Shown here piece by piece: positions 1 to 8,066 of a stretch of DNA of 52,549 nucleotides; within the stretch, counting starts at the first letter, position 1, and the number at the start of each line of letters is the position of its first letter. Below the pieces are notes generated by a model, which saw only the letters and a program-made list of their open reading frames with translations, was not told the origin of the DNA and did not search any database. Source of the stretch: Oscillatoriaceae cyanobacterium M33_DOE_052 (GTDB lineage: Bacteria > Cyanobacteriota > Cyanobacteriia > Cyanobacteriales > Laspinemataceae); NCBI GenBank assembly GCA_015296065.1, contig DVDU01000265.1, forward strand, positions 1-52,549, in the 5' to 3' direction. The translations under genes and the position numbers were made by a program.

Positions 1-60
1 CTTCCCCGTCTCCCCGTCTCCCCGTCTCCCCGTCTCCCCGTCTCCCCGTCTCCCCGTCCG
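1..60. repeat. (CCCCGTCT)n simple tandem repeat at window edge
   Basis: The window opens inside a perfect octamer tandem array, CCCCGTCT repeated about seven times. Arrays of the same flavour (GGGGAGAC and variants) recur at 42095-42245, 47990-48196 and 52424-52549, usually just past a stop codon. This is low-complexity DNA and encodes nothing recognisable here; it abuts the 3' end of the minus-strand gene at 65-391. Confidence 0.9.
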
Positions 61-64
61 ACTA

Positions 65-391
65 TCAACCCGTAGCCTGAGCTGGCTTTTGTCCGCCCAG
101 CTTTCTCGGTCCTGCCCCGGGAGCTTCAGAATTGCTATCTACCGCCACTAGCTCAATGTGGTTGAGCAAGGTGGTGACGAAGCCAAAGAGTAGAAAGGGG
201 ATGGAGAGAACCAATATCAGGCCCACCGTCACCAGGGCGTAAATTTGCCGATCGCTGCTCCACAGAGCCAGAGCTGATGCCAAACTGAGGAAAATCACGA
301 TTAACCAAACGATGATTTGGCCGTAAATATCCCCAAAAGTCAGAGTACAGGCAAAACGATATTTTTGAAACTCATTCATAGTTATTTTCAT
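65..391 (-). CDS. small two-helix membrane protein, conserved cyanobacterial type
   Basis: A 108-residue protein with two hydrophobic segments (about residues 27-44 and 51-75) and a short, polar, probably disordered tail rich in Gly, Pro and Ala. A second in-frame Met lies at residue 5 (MNEFQKY) and could be the true start; neither has a clear Shine-Dalgarno sequence. The short soluble N-terminus and paired helices suggest an inner- or thylakoid-membrane protein. I recognise the general look of a conserved cyanobacterial hypothetical protein but no function. It stands alone, followed by a simple repeat and preceded by about 540 bp of intergenic DNA. Confidence 0.65.
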   Translation of the reverse strand: MKITMNEFQKYRFACTLTFGDIYGQIIVWLIVIFLSLASALALWSSDRQIYALVTVGLILVLSIPFLLFGFVTTLLNHIELVAVDSNSEAPGAGPRKLGGQKPAQATG

Positions 392-551
392 GTCGTGGGT
401 TGATTAAAGTTCTAGATTAATCCTTTCCCCCCATTTTTGCCTAAATCTCAAGATTTTTTAAAGATTTGCAACATTACTTTACAATTGCTTACCTTCTGCC
501 TAATCCACCCATCTCCCCATTGAAAGCGGGCACAGATTTATCATTTCTAAG

Positions 552-609
552 GTTCGTAGTTGGGCTTTAGCCCAAATTCCGGAGGGCTAAAGCCCAACTA
601 CAAACCTTA
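552..609. repeat. dispersed palindromic repeat, TTGGGCTTTAGCCCAA type
   Basis: Left arm GTAGTTGGGCTTTAGCCC and right arm GGGCTAAAGCCCAACTAC are inverted copies around a short AT-rich linker, giving a hairpin about 55 bp long. Close relatives occur at 10792-10860 and 22857-22950, and as a tandem version at 44984-45107. It lies in the 540-bp gap between the genes at 65-391 and 932-1423. Confidence 0.8.
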
Positions 610-644
610 GACAAATGACATATATCACCTATATATCTGTGGTA

Positions 645-701
645 GGGGCACGGCATCATCAACCTCTATCCGTCAACCGAGAAATTGATACCGCCGTGCC
701 C
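645..701. repeat. small inverted-repeat element (GGGGCACGGC ... GCCGTGCCC)
   Basis: GGGGCACGGC at 645-654 pairs with GCCGTGCCC at 693-701 around a 38-bp centre without coding potential. A related arrangement (GGACACGGCATTGCCGTGTCC and a second arm) is present at 36839-36886. It looks like a small non-autonomous palindromic element. Confidence 0.55.
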
Positions 702-780
702 TCAAATTTATCTCAATTTTGACCCAAAACATGACCATATGATACCCATATACAGCTTGTTCACCAGTGGTTTAACACAT

Positions 781-927
781 TGCCCTCACCCCCGTCCCCT
801 CTCCCAGGTGGGGAGAGGGGAGAACCTTACTCCCTCTTGCTCCCCTTTCTCCCTTTTTGGGAGAAAGGGGTTGGGGGATAGAGGGCAACTCTCAAAGGTT
901 GTCTCATTCTTATCTGAAATGACTATA
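781..927. mobile_element. MITE-like element, copy 1 (inverted, left end degenerate)
   Basis: Contains the internal blocks CCCTCACCCCCGTCCCCTC and GGGAGAAAGGGGTTGGGGGA and the terminal motif TGAAATGACTATA ending at 927, matching the elements at 15569-15778 and 27365-27557 in opposite orientation. The left terminus is not conserved; by spacing it should lie near 749. The right end is 4 bp beyond the stop codon of the TPR gene. There is no transposase gene; an ORF across it (685-981) is an artefact of the repeat. Confidence 0.6.
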
Positions 928-931
928 ATCT

Positions 932-1423
932 CTATTCTAGCTCCAATTCGCACTCGCCCATTGCCTCAGCTCTCCAAGTAATTTCTATCGCTGCTGCTGC
1001 TTCCAGCGGCTTTCTTTCCCACTCAGACTCTCGATGCTTGGGCTGTTTTATCGGATTGGCAATGGTAGCCAATGTCAAAACACGGGCTGTCCGGCAAAGA
1101 GCATTATCTGGGTCTATTTCCAAAACCTTGTCAAAACATATTAAAGCATCTTCATAACGATGTAAATTACACAATATCGCTCCTTTATTATACCATAAAT
1201 CGGCTACATCTGGATTAATCTTAATCGCGGCTTCATAACAGCTTATCGCCTCTTCATACTTTCCCAACTGCTCTAGAGCGATACCTTTGTACACCCAAGC
1301 GGGAATAAAATCAGGTTTACCATCAATTGCCTTTTGGAAATAAGCCAGAGCCTCGGCGTGTTGCCCATTATCTTGCAGTGCCATACCCTGGTCAAACCAG
1401 CTTTCCCAAGGGGATTGTGTCAT
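932..1423 (-). CDS. TPR-repeat protein
   Basis: A 163-residue soluble protein. Three tetratricopeptide repeats follow each other at about residues 7-39, 40-73 and 74-107, with the usual W/Y-x-x-G and P at repeat ends (YNKGAILCNLHRYEDALICF, DPDNA). TPRs are protein-docking scaffolds; the partner cannot be told. The remaining 55 residues are charged and carry no known domain. There is no signal peptide or membrane segment, so it is probably cytoplasmic. The start is the ATG at 1423 (MTQSPWESWF). A MITE-like repeat begins 4 bp after its stop codon. It is divergent from the HEAT-CHAT gene starting at 1648, so the 224-bp gap should hold promoters for both. Confidence 0.8.
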   Translation of the reverse strand: MTQSPWESWFDQGMALQDNGQHAEALAYFQKAIDGKPDFIPAWVYKGIALEQLGKYEEAISCYEAAIKINPDVADLWYNKGAILCNLHRYEDALICFDKVLEIDPDNALCRTARVLTLATIANPIKQPKHRESEWERKPLEAAAAIEITWRAEAMGECELELE

Positions 1424-1647
1424 GGTTGCTTCTCTCCTGTGGAGTATTCTTGCTGCTTTGGTGCCGACAAATTCCCAGTGCCTCGGCTCAGCTCAGAGCC
1501 TTGTTACCGGCTATAATCAGCTTACCGCAAGTTAAGCGGGGTTGTGATTGGGGGGACCCTCACTGGGATGCCCCTAGCTTCTGAACCCTCTCCAGTCGGT
1601 GAACTGGCATCCCTTGCAGCCGTTACCCTTAACCCGTTTTTAACCCG

Positions 1648-4600
1648 ATGGAAGATAAGCGCATTGATGAGCTGATTCAAATTCTGGAAACCACTACCAA
1701 TGAGGACACCCGCTGGGACGCGGCACGCAGCTTGGGTAAAATTGCCCAGGGGGATGAAAGGGCGATTTCGGCGTTAATTAGAGTTCTGGAAACCTCTACC
1801 AATGAGGACACCCGCTGGCGAGCGGCAGACGGCTTGGGTAGAATTGCCCAGGGGGATGAAAGGGCGATTTCGGCATTAGTCAGAATTTTGGAAACCACTA
1901 CCGATGAGTACACCCGCAGGCAAGCGGCATCCAGCTTGGGTCAAATTGCCCAGGGGGATGAAAAAGCGATTTCAGAGTTGGTCAGAATTCTGGAAACCAC
2001 TAAAAATCAGGACACCCGCCAGCGAGCGGCAGCCAGCTTGGGTGAAATTGCCCCCAAGGGGGATGAAAGGGCGCTTTCGGCGTTAATTAGAGTTCTGGAA
2101 ACCACTACCAATGAGTCCACCCGCAGGCAAGCGGCATCCAGTTTGGGTAAAATCGACCCAGGTAATGAGAAGCCGATTTCAGAGTTGGTCAGAGTTTTGG
2201 AAACCTCTACCGACTGGAACACCCGCTGGCTAGCAGCAGAATGTTTGGGCAAAATTGCCAAGGGGTATGAGAAGACGATTTCAGGGTTAGTCAGAATTTT
2301 GGAAACCTCTACCGATGAGGACACCTACAGGCAAGTGGCATACAGCTTGGGTCAAATTGCCCAGGGGGATGAAAGGGCGATTTCGGCATTAGTCAGAATT
2401 CTGGAAACCTCTACCAATGAGGACACCCGCAGGGAAGCGGCAGAATGCTTGGGTGAAATTGCCAAAGGTGACGAAAGGGCGATTTCGGCATTAGTCAGAA
2501 TTCTGGAAACCTCTACCCATGAGTACACCCGCTGGCGAGCGGCAGACGGCTTGGGTAGAATTGCCCAGGGGGATGAAAGGGCGATTTCGGCATTAGTCAG
2601 AATTCTGGAAACCTCTACCGATAAGGACACCCGCCAGCGAGCGGCATACAGCTTGGGTCAAATTGGCCAGGGGGATGAAAGGGCGATTTCAGAGTTAGTC
2701 AGAATTCTGGAAACCACTACCAATGAGGACACCCGCTGGCTAACAGCAGAATGCTTGGGTAAAATTGCCCAGGGGGATGAAAGGGCGATTTCAGAGTTGG
2801 TCAGAATTCTGGAAACCACTACCGATAAGGACACCCGCCGGGTAGCGGCAGAATGCTTGGGTCAAATTGGCCAAGACAATACAACGGCCATTAAAGCCCT
2901 GATTAAATTGCTTTCTACCAGTTCCTCTATCCTTCCACTTGTTGAAACCCTAGAAAAAATCACTTCTCCTGACAATTCAATCGCCATTGAAGGATTGAGA
3001 GAAATTATCCACAATAATAACCCGGATCATACTCGTCAGCAAGCAAAAAAACTTCTGCAAAAAATCGACGTTTTTCTGCAAAAAATTGACGTTAGCCGAC
3101 AAGCAATGCACTATCTTCTGGATAATTGCATTAGACGTAGTAGAAGCCTACACATAAAAAAACCATCCTATATCTATTTATCGGTCAATTCCTACTACTA
3201 TCAAAGTAGGAAATTTTGGTATCAGCGAATTCTAGATTGCCTTGATCGAATGCAGCAGGGACGGGATATAATCAATCGCCGTTCTTTAATGCAATCTTAT
3301 TTAGAAATATATCAGCGAATTGTCGCTTTTTTTCTGCAATTTAATGATTACAAAAATACTTTTATTTACACCGAACTATTCCGCAATCGCTATCTCGTAG
3401 AACGCATCGCCCAACAGGATGCCCCTTTACCCCAGACTATTTCACCCGCACTCGCCCAACAAGTCCAAACCGCCAAACAAACAGAACGCCAAACCCTACA
3501 AGCCTATACGGACGCCATCAGCAACCGTGGCTCGGAAACTGAATTGGAACTCCTGAGCCAAGCCTGGGAAAATGCCAAACAAACCTTAGAAAACCTTTAT
3601 CACCAAGTGGCGGAAATCGAACCGGAATTTATCGCCAAAACCAAGGTTTACCCCATCTCTTACGAGGAGGTTCAGAAACTCCTACCCGCCGATACCGCCA
3701 TTATCGAGTTTTTCTTAACGGAAACCGAACTGATTACCCTGCTAATTCTTCCCGGAGCCGATTCACCCCGGATTCCCGAACCTCTCCGAGTTGCACTCAA
3801 GCCGAATCACCTAGAACCTTTAGCGCGAGAATGGGTGGCAGATTTGGACGACAAAAATAAATCTAAAACCAATGTAATCGATGCTCCTAGCCAACAGTTA
3901 TCCCAGCGAATTGACCGGCTGGGGGAAATGCTGAATTTAACCCATTTAAGCGAATACCTCCCGCCCCAGATTAACCATTTAATCATCGTTCCCAACAACT
4001 ATTTACACCTGTTCCCGATTCACGCTTTACCCTGGAATAAGAGTGAGCGTCTGATTAACCGTTTTTCTGTGCGCTATTTTCCCAACCTGCACATCTGGAA
4101 AATCTGCCAACAACGACAAAGGTCTCGGGATTCTTTCCTGGGTATCCCCAACCCCACCCAAGACCAGAAACTGATATTTGCCGAAGCGGAAATCGCCAGT
4201 ATTGCCCAAAAATTTGCCCCAGAACAAAGGAAGGTCCTCGATAGCAGTGAGGCCACGAAATCCAAGATAATCGCTGATGCTAAAGACCGCCATTGCTTCC
4301 ATTTTTCCGGTCATGGGGAGTACAATTTCACTAATCCCCTGGAGTCTTATCTGCAGTTGTTGAAGAACCACGGGGAAAACCTGACTCTGAGTCACATTTT
4401 TACTGACTTACACCTGCCGCAAACGGACCTAGTGACCCTTTCCGCCTGCTGTACTGGGGTGGTAGATGCCTTTCAGCCAACCGATGAGTATCTAGGACTG
4501 CCAACGGGCTTTTTACTCGCAGGGGCAAAAGCGGTTGTTAGTAGTCTGTGGAAAGTCCGCTCGATTTCTACGGCGTTTCTCCTGGATGAGTTCTACCGCC

Positions 4601-4821
4601 AGTTAGCCCAAAACCCCGATAAAGCCGTGGCGCTGCAAAACGCCCAAAACTGGTTGCGGACTTGCAACGCCGATGACCTCAGACAGCGGGTAAATGAGTG
4701 GGACTTGAGTATGCTAAAATGGCCAGAGAGGATTTCCTTGGATACGACTATGCTATCGTTAGAGGATATTCCTTTTGAAAATCCTTATTTCTGGGCTGCT
4801 TTTATTGTGACAGGTTTTTAA
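1648..4821 (+). CDS. HEAT-repeat CHAT-domain protease
   Basis: A 1057-residue protein. Residues about 10-410 are twelve nearly identical 31-residue HEAT (PBS-lyase-like) units with the frame LETxTxxxTRxxAAxxLGxIAxGDERAIS. Residues about 480-620 form a helical linker. The C-terminal third is a CHAT (caspase-like) peptidase: catalytic His in FSGHGEYN (His889) and Cys in LSACCTG (Cys934), followed by the typical LPTGFLLAGAKAVVSSLWKV and, at the very end, FENPYFWAAFIVTGF. CHAT proteins are cysteine proteases related to separase and caspases and are often triggered by a sensor domain; the HEAT array is the likely sensor here. There is no signal peptide, so it should be cytoplasmic. The stop codon is 3 bp before the antitoxin gene at 4825, so they are very probably one operon. 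The start has no clear Shine-Dalgarno sequence. Confidence 0.9.
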   Translation: MEDKRIDELIQILETTTNEDTRWDAARSLGKIAQGDERAISALIRVLETSTNEDTRWRAADGLGRIAQGDERAISALVRILETTTDEYTRRQAASSLGQIAQGDEKAISELVRILETTKNQDTRQRAAASLGEIAPKGDERALSALIRVLETTTNESTRRQAASSLGKIDPGNEKPISELVRVLETSTDWNTRWLAAECLGKIAKGYEKTISGLVRILETSTDEDTYRQVAYSLGQIAQGDERAISALVRILETSTNEDTRREAAECLGEIAKGDERAISALVRILETSTHEYTRWRAADGLGRIAQGDERAISALVRILETSTDKDTRQRAAYSLGQIGQGDERAISELVRILETTTNEDTRWLTAECLGKIAQGDERAISELVRILETTTDKDTRRVAAECLGQIGQDNTTAIKALIKLLSTSSSILPLVETLEKITSPDNSIAIEGLREIIHNNNPDHTRQQAKKLLQKIDVFLQKIDVSRQAMHYLLDNCIRRSRSLHIKKPSYIYLSVNSYYYQSRKFWYQRILDCLDRMQQGRDIINRRSLMQSYLEIYQRIVAFFLQFNDYKNTFIYTELFRNRYLVERIAQQDAPLPQTISPALAQQVQTAKQTERQTLQAYTDAISNRGSETELELLSQAWENAKQTLENLYHQVAEIEPEFIAKTKVYPISYEEVQKLLPADTAIIEFFLTETELITLLILPGADSPRIPEPLRVALKPNHLEPLAREWVADLDDKNKSKTNVIDAPSQQLSQRIDRLGEMLNLTHLSEYLPPQINHLIIVPNNYLHLFPIHALPWNKSERLINRFSVRYFPNLHIWKICQQRQRSRDSFLGIPNPTQDQKLIFAEAEIASIAQKFAPEQRKVLDSSEATKSKIIADAKDRHCFHFSGHGEYNFTNPLESYLQLLKNHGENLTLSHIFTDLHLPQTDLVTLSACCTGVVDAFQPTDEYLGLPTGFLLAGAKAVVSSLWKVRSISTAFLLDEFYRQLAQNPDKAVALQNAQNWLRTCNADDLRQRVNEWDLSMLKWPERISLDTTMLSLEDIPFENPYFWAAFIVTGF
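1675..2880 (+). repeat. twelve 93-bp tandem repeats encoding HEAT units
   Basis: Within the HEAT-CHAT gene, 93-bp units are repeated about twelve times (one unit is 96 bp), with long stretches almost identical at DNA level, such as GGGGATGAAAGGGCGATTTC. Variation concentrates at a few codons after the TR motif (encoding W, R, Q; D, R, Q, L, E, V; and C, S, G). Near identity of DNA suggests recent duplication or gene conversion within the gene. Confidence 0.9.
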
Positions 4822-4824
4822 AGT

Positions 4825-5424
4825 ATGAATACGGAAAAACACCACCAAATTAGCCAAGAAGACTTAATGTGCGAAGCTTTTAGGGTACTGTTGGAGAAGC
4901 CTCCTTTAGAACTCTCTGATAGCATTGGCCAGCAAGGATTTCTGGAGATTGCGAATTTTTTAACCACAATATCTCCACCTGAAGACCAATTTAATCCCTC
5001 CACAATGGTAAACCATATTGGAGCATATTGCTACCAACCTGGCAATGAAGTTTTGAAAAAGTGGTATTTGAAAACTTACCAGGGCATGGCTAAAGAAGAT
5101 ATCCAGACCATTGTCAAAAAAAACCTAGACGCTGGCGATCGTTCTTCCATCAACACCTTGCCCGATATCTCTCCTGAAGGGATCGAGATTTGCCAATTAC
5201 TGCAACGGTGGGCGCAGGAAATCCAGCAGCGTTACCAGCCAACAAATCAAAAACTGATGGAACGTTTAGCGGAACTGCTCGGCGGGACTGAGGAGGCTTT
5301 AATTTGGCTGAAATCCCCTCACCCGGTTCTTGACAATCGCACCCCGGAGTCTTATGTAAAAGAAGGTAAGCTGGAGGTTTTAGAGTATTTCATCCACGCG
5401 ATTGAAACGGGACAACCAAGCTGA
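4825..5424 (+). CDS. MbcA/ParS-like antitoxin with DUF2384 toxin-binding domain
   Basis: A 199-residue protein. The last 55 residues match the toxin-binding domain of Xre/MbcA/ParS antitoxins (DUF2384): LAELLGGTEEALIWLKSP, then TPESYVKEGKLEVLEYF and a final GQPS. In this family the C-terminal domain covers the active site of the partner RES toxin. The first 140 residues are unlike a normal Xre helix-turn-helix; I see no clear DNA-binding motif, and the region is longer than usual. It starts 3 bp after the HEAT-CHAT stop and its last 23 bp overlap the RES gene, the arrangement expected for translational coupling of antitoxin and toxin. The N-terminal extension may contact or be cut by the CHAT protease; that is inference. 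Confidence 0.8.
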   Translation: MNTEKHHQISQEDLMCEAFRVLLEKPPLELSDSIGQQGFLEIANFLTTISPPEDQFNPSTMVNHIGAYCYQPGNEVLKKWYLKTYQGMAKEDIQTIVKKNLDAGDRSSINTLPDISPEGIEICQLLQRWAQEIQQRYQPTNQKLMERLAELLGGTEEALIWLKSPHPVLDNRTPESYVKEGKLEVLEYFIHAIETGQPS

Positions 5425-6025
5425 CTTTACTTTTAACCTGGATTTATCAGTGCTGAAAAATCAAGAACTGGTTACGGCAATCTCTGGACTAACCACCCAA
5501 TCCGCTCAAGGAGTGGTTTTTCGTTATGTCCATATCAAATATCAGAATAGTCCTTTATCGGCGATCGGCTCGTTGAAAGCAGGGGGGCGGTACAATATAG
5601 CGGGGTTATTTGCGGCACTTTACACCTCTGATACTCCCATTACTGCCTTGCGAGAACTAAGAGTATTGGTAGAAACGGCTGCAGGACTCATTGCCAGTAA
5701 AGCACCCCCTTACCTCCTTCTTTCTATCGAATACAGCCTGGGAACTATCATTGACTTGACCCAATCTGACCAGCAAAATCTCTTGGGCACCAATATGCAG
5801 GAACTGACGGGGACATGGTTGCCACTGGTGCTAAAAGGTCAGGCTCCACCAACGCAAACACTCGGGGAAGCTATTTACAACGCTCAAAATATTGAAGCTA
5901 TCAAGGTGCCATCAGCCCACGACCCCAATGCTTATAACTTGGTGATATTACCCGATCGGCTTTCTGCTCAAAGCATTGTCAAAATTTACGATCCTTCCGG
6001 CACCATCAACGCGCAAATTCCGTAA
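5402..6025 (+). CDS. RES-domain toxin (NAD-targeting family)
   Basis: A 207-residue protein of the RES family, whose characterised members (MbcT, the related toxin ParT and others) break down NAD or transfer ADP-ribose. Family landmarks are present: Arg41 in VVFRYVH, GGRYN at 61-65, Tyr74, Glu85 in TALRE and Ser171 in KVPSAHDP. A TTG at 5402 opens the reading frame and overlaps the antitoxin gene by 23 bp; an in-frame GTG at 5450 would give a 191-residue protein and also keeps every conserved residue, so the start is uncertain. Paired with the DUF2384 protein it forms a recognisable type II toxin-antitoxin module. What is odd is the CHAT protease gene immediately upstream. Confidence 0.85.
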   Translation: MKRDNQADFTFNLDLSVLKNQELVTAISGLTTQSAQGVVFRYVHIKYQNSPLSAIGSLKAGGRYNIAGLFAALYTSDTPITALRELRVLVETAAGLIASKAPPYLLLSIEYSLGTIIDLTQSDQQNLLGTNMQELTGTWLPLVLKGQAPPTQTLGEAIYNAQNIEAIKVPSAHDPNAYNLVILPDRLSAQSIVKIYDPSGTINAQIP

Positions 6026-6107
6026 GTTAAGTCAGAGGGCGCCCCATTATTAAGTATCCGACCCATTTTGATTTAGGCAACCGCTGGTTTACCAAAGCGC
6101 ATCAGGA

Positions 6108-6157
6108 GAAAAAACCGGGTTTTATCGGATTTATCCAGAGAGAAAACCCGGGTTTCC
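6108..6157. repeat. AAACCGGGTTT palindrome pair between convergent genes
   Basis: AAAACCGGGTTTT and GAAAACCCGGGTTTCC lie about 25 bp apart, between the ends of the RES gene (plus) and the hydrolase gene (minus). It is a diverged member of the AGAAACCGGGTTTCT family (9352-9420, 10873-10904, 51263-51327) and could also act as a two-way terminator. Confidence 0.55.
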
Positions 6158-6159
6158 CC

Positions 6160-7095
6160 CTAAACCCCCACCAACTGCCCAATCCAATCCTGTAAAATTG
6201 GATTCACCAACTCCGGCGCTTCATCCTGGGGACAATGACCCACCCCCGGTAAAGCAATAAACTTTTGCACCGTGGCAAATTCCCCTAATTGACGACCTAA
6301 CGCTAGAGGCTCCCACGGGTCTTCTTCTCCCCATAACATGATAGTGGGACAAGTAATTAAAGGTAACAAATCCTCTGGTAATGGACCTCTGGAATAACTG
6401 GTAAAAGCCACAAATACATCCAATGCCCCCGCGTCCGCAGCAGGTTTTAAAATAATCTCGATTAATTCATCGGTGACAGCTTCCTGGCGGTGATAGGCTT
6501 GTAATAGAATTTTCCGCACAGTGGCGGGGGTGGCTAACTGATGGAAAAAAATCCGGCTGATAGCCTTGACATTTAAAACTTTTTGTGCTATGTCAGCGCC
6601 GATACTGCGATACCAAGGAATCTGGGAGCGTTTGCGTTCATGGAGCAGACGCAGGGAGCAGTTGAGGGATGCTAGTCCTAAAACCAGGTTAGGATAAGTG
6701 ACAGCTACCTGCATAATGGCCACACAACCAATGGAATTGCCCACCAAAACCGCCGGACCGCCGACCACTTCCTGGCAGAAATCGGCAATTTGCGCTGCCC
6801 AAGTATCAAAAGTGTAAGCAATTTCAGGACCGGGGGTGGGTTTCGCCGAACCGCCAAAACCGAGCAAGTCGATCGCATAAACCCGACAAGTGGCAGCAAG
6901 GGTGGGGATATTTTTCCGCCAGTGACCCCAAGAGGCGCCGAAACCGTGGACGAGAACTACATTAGGACCGATGTCGCCGAGGGTTTGGTAACAGATATCC
7001 CATCCTCGCCAAATCCAGGTTTTTGGTTGTGGGAGAGGGGACACCCCAGAGATGTTAGGGTTAAGAGGAGAAGCGGTGGAAGCTGAGGGGTTCAT
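6160..7095 (-). CDS. alpha/beta-fold hydrolase
   Basis: A 311-residue single-domain hydrolase. The oxyanion-hole motif HGFGASWGHW is at about residues 50-59, the nucleophile elbow VGNSIG places the catalytic Ser at 121, and the rest of the triad is probably Asp259 (GEEDPWEP) and His287 (GVGHCPQ). This is the layout of the epoxide-hydrolase/haloalkane-dehalogenase-like superfamily common in cyanobacteria and chloroplasts; the substrate cannot be read from sequence. There is a 25-residue Ser/Pro-rich N-terminal segment before the domain, so a later start is possible, although no clearly better one is seen. It converges on the RES gene with 134 bp between the stops. Confidence 0.85.
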   Translation of the reverse strand: MNPSASTASPLNPNISGVSPLPQPKTWIWRGWDICYQTLGDIGPNVVLVHGFGASWGHWRKNIPTLAATCRVYAIDLLGFGGSAKPTPGPEIAYTFDTWAAQIADFCQEVVGGPAVLVGNSIGCVAIMQVAVTYPNLVLGLASLNCSLRLLHERKRSQIPWYRSIGADIAQKVLNVKAISRIFFHQLATPATVRKILLQAYHRQEAVTDELIEIILKPAADAGALDVFVAFTSYSRGPLPEDLLPLITCPTIMLWGEEDPWEPLALGRQLGEFATVQKFIALPGVGHCPQDEAPELVNPILQDWIGQLVGV

Positions 7096-7375
7096 TAATC
7101 AGGACTGGTAAGATTTACAGTTGAGGTGGGAGGTGGGGTGGAGCAACTGGCCGCCATCCATCCTCTTGGTCAATATGACATTTTGTCACAAATTCTCAGG
7201 GAACAATGCTAGGGGGATGGGTTGGGAAACCAAGGCACCGAGGATGTGATGAGATAATTGATGTCACGATCGAACTCCACCTCCCCCGTCGGGACAAGGC
7301 AATGCTCTGTCCCCGTAGTGGATGATATCGAGCCATCCTAAGCCTGAGTTGATAGTACGATAGAGATTAAGTTTT

Positions 7376-7951
7376 ATGGAAAATACCAGTTCCTTCATCG
7401 GCACTCACGCACCAGATTTTGAACTGCCTGGAATAGAAGAAGGCTCGGCGAATCAGACGGTGCAGGTGTACCACCTGGGACGTTATCTGGAACAAGAGCG
7501 GGCGGTATGCGCGATTTTCATCAGCAACCAATGTCCTTATGTGCGACAGTACCTCGATCGCCTCAAGCAGATCCAAGCTGATTTTCATGGGGAAGGAGCG
7601 ACTCTGATCGGGATTAACCCCAATGATGCCGAAGTGGACCCCCAAGAAGGCTGGGAGAGTATGAAAACCTTTGCCGCCGAACAGCAACTGAATTTTCCCT
7701 ACTTGCGGGATGCCAACCAAGATGTGGCCCGCACCTTTGGCGCATCGAAGACGCCGGAGGTATTTTTATTAGACAAACAGGGAATTATCCGCTATCACGG
7801 GGCGATCGACGATAATGCCAGCAACCCCACGGCGGTGACAACATCTTATTTGCGGCAGGCTCTGGCGGAGGTATTGGCAGGGCAAGCCATTACCGTCAGC
7901 CAGACAGTAGTAGTCGGGACTCCCCTCAAGTGGCGGCATTCAGAACATTGA
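7376..7951 (+). CDS. peroxiredoxin-like (AhpC/TSA, thioredoxin-fold) protein
   Basis: A 191-residue thioredoxin-fold protein. The N-terminal APDFELPG strand and the active-site motif SNQCPYVRQY (Cys53) match the peroxiredoxin-like subgroup that has CPYV in place of the usual thioredoxin CxxC. SKTPEVFLLDKQGIIRYHGAIDD at about residues 123-145 is the cis-Pro and following strand. It probably reduces peroxides or serves as a thiol-redox protein in the cytoplasm. There is only one Cys in the motif, so any resolving Cys must come from elsewhere. It is a single gene with its own 280-bp upstream region, 115 bp ahead of pyrH. Confidence 0.85.
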   Translation: MENTSSFIGTHAPDFELPGIEEGSANQTVQVYHLGRYLEQERAVCAIFISNQCPYVRQYLDRLKQIQADFHGEGATLIGINPNDAEVDPQEGWESMKTFAAEQQLNFPYLRDANQDVARTFGASKTPEVFLLDKQGIIRYHGAIDDNASNPTAVTTSYLRQALAEVLAGQAITVSQTVVVGTPLKWRHSEH

Positions 7952-8066
7952 ATCCCTGCCAATTTCCATCCATCTGGGGAGAAACTCTGGCAACCAGCGG
8001 AAACAAATCTTCTTTGGCTTTTTGAGCCTCGGTACTGCTATCTTTAGGTGGAGGCAATTAGAGTGA

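Noticed and set aside
685-981. 98-residue plus-strand ORF
   Set aside because: It runs through the MITE-like repeat and overlaps the real TPR gene end; its composition is that of the repeat.
1675-2880. Regular repeats that might be a CRISPR array
   Set aside because: The 93-bp units are in frame and encode HEAT repeats; there are no unique spacers of constant length.
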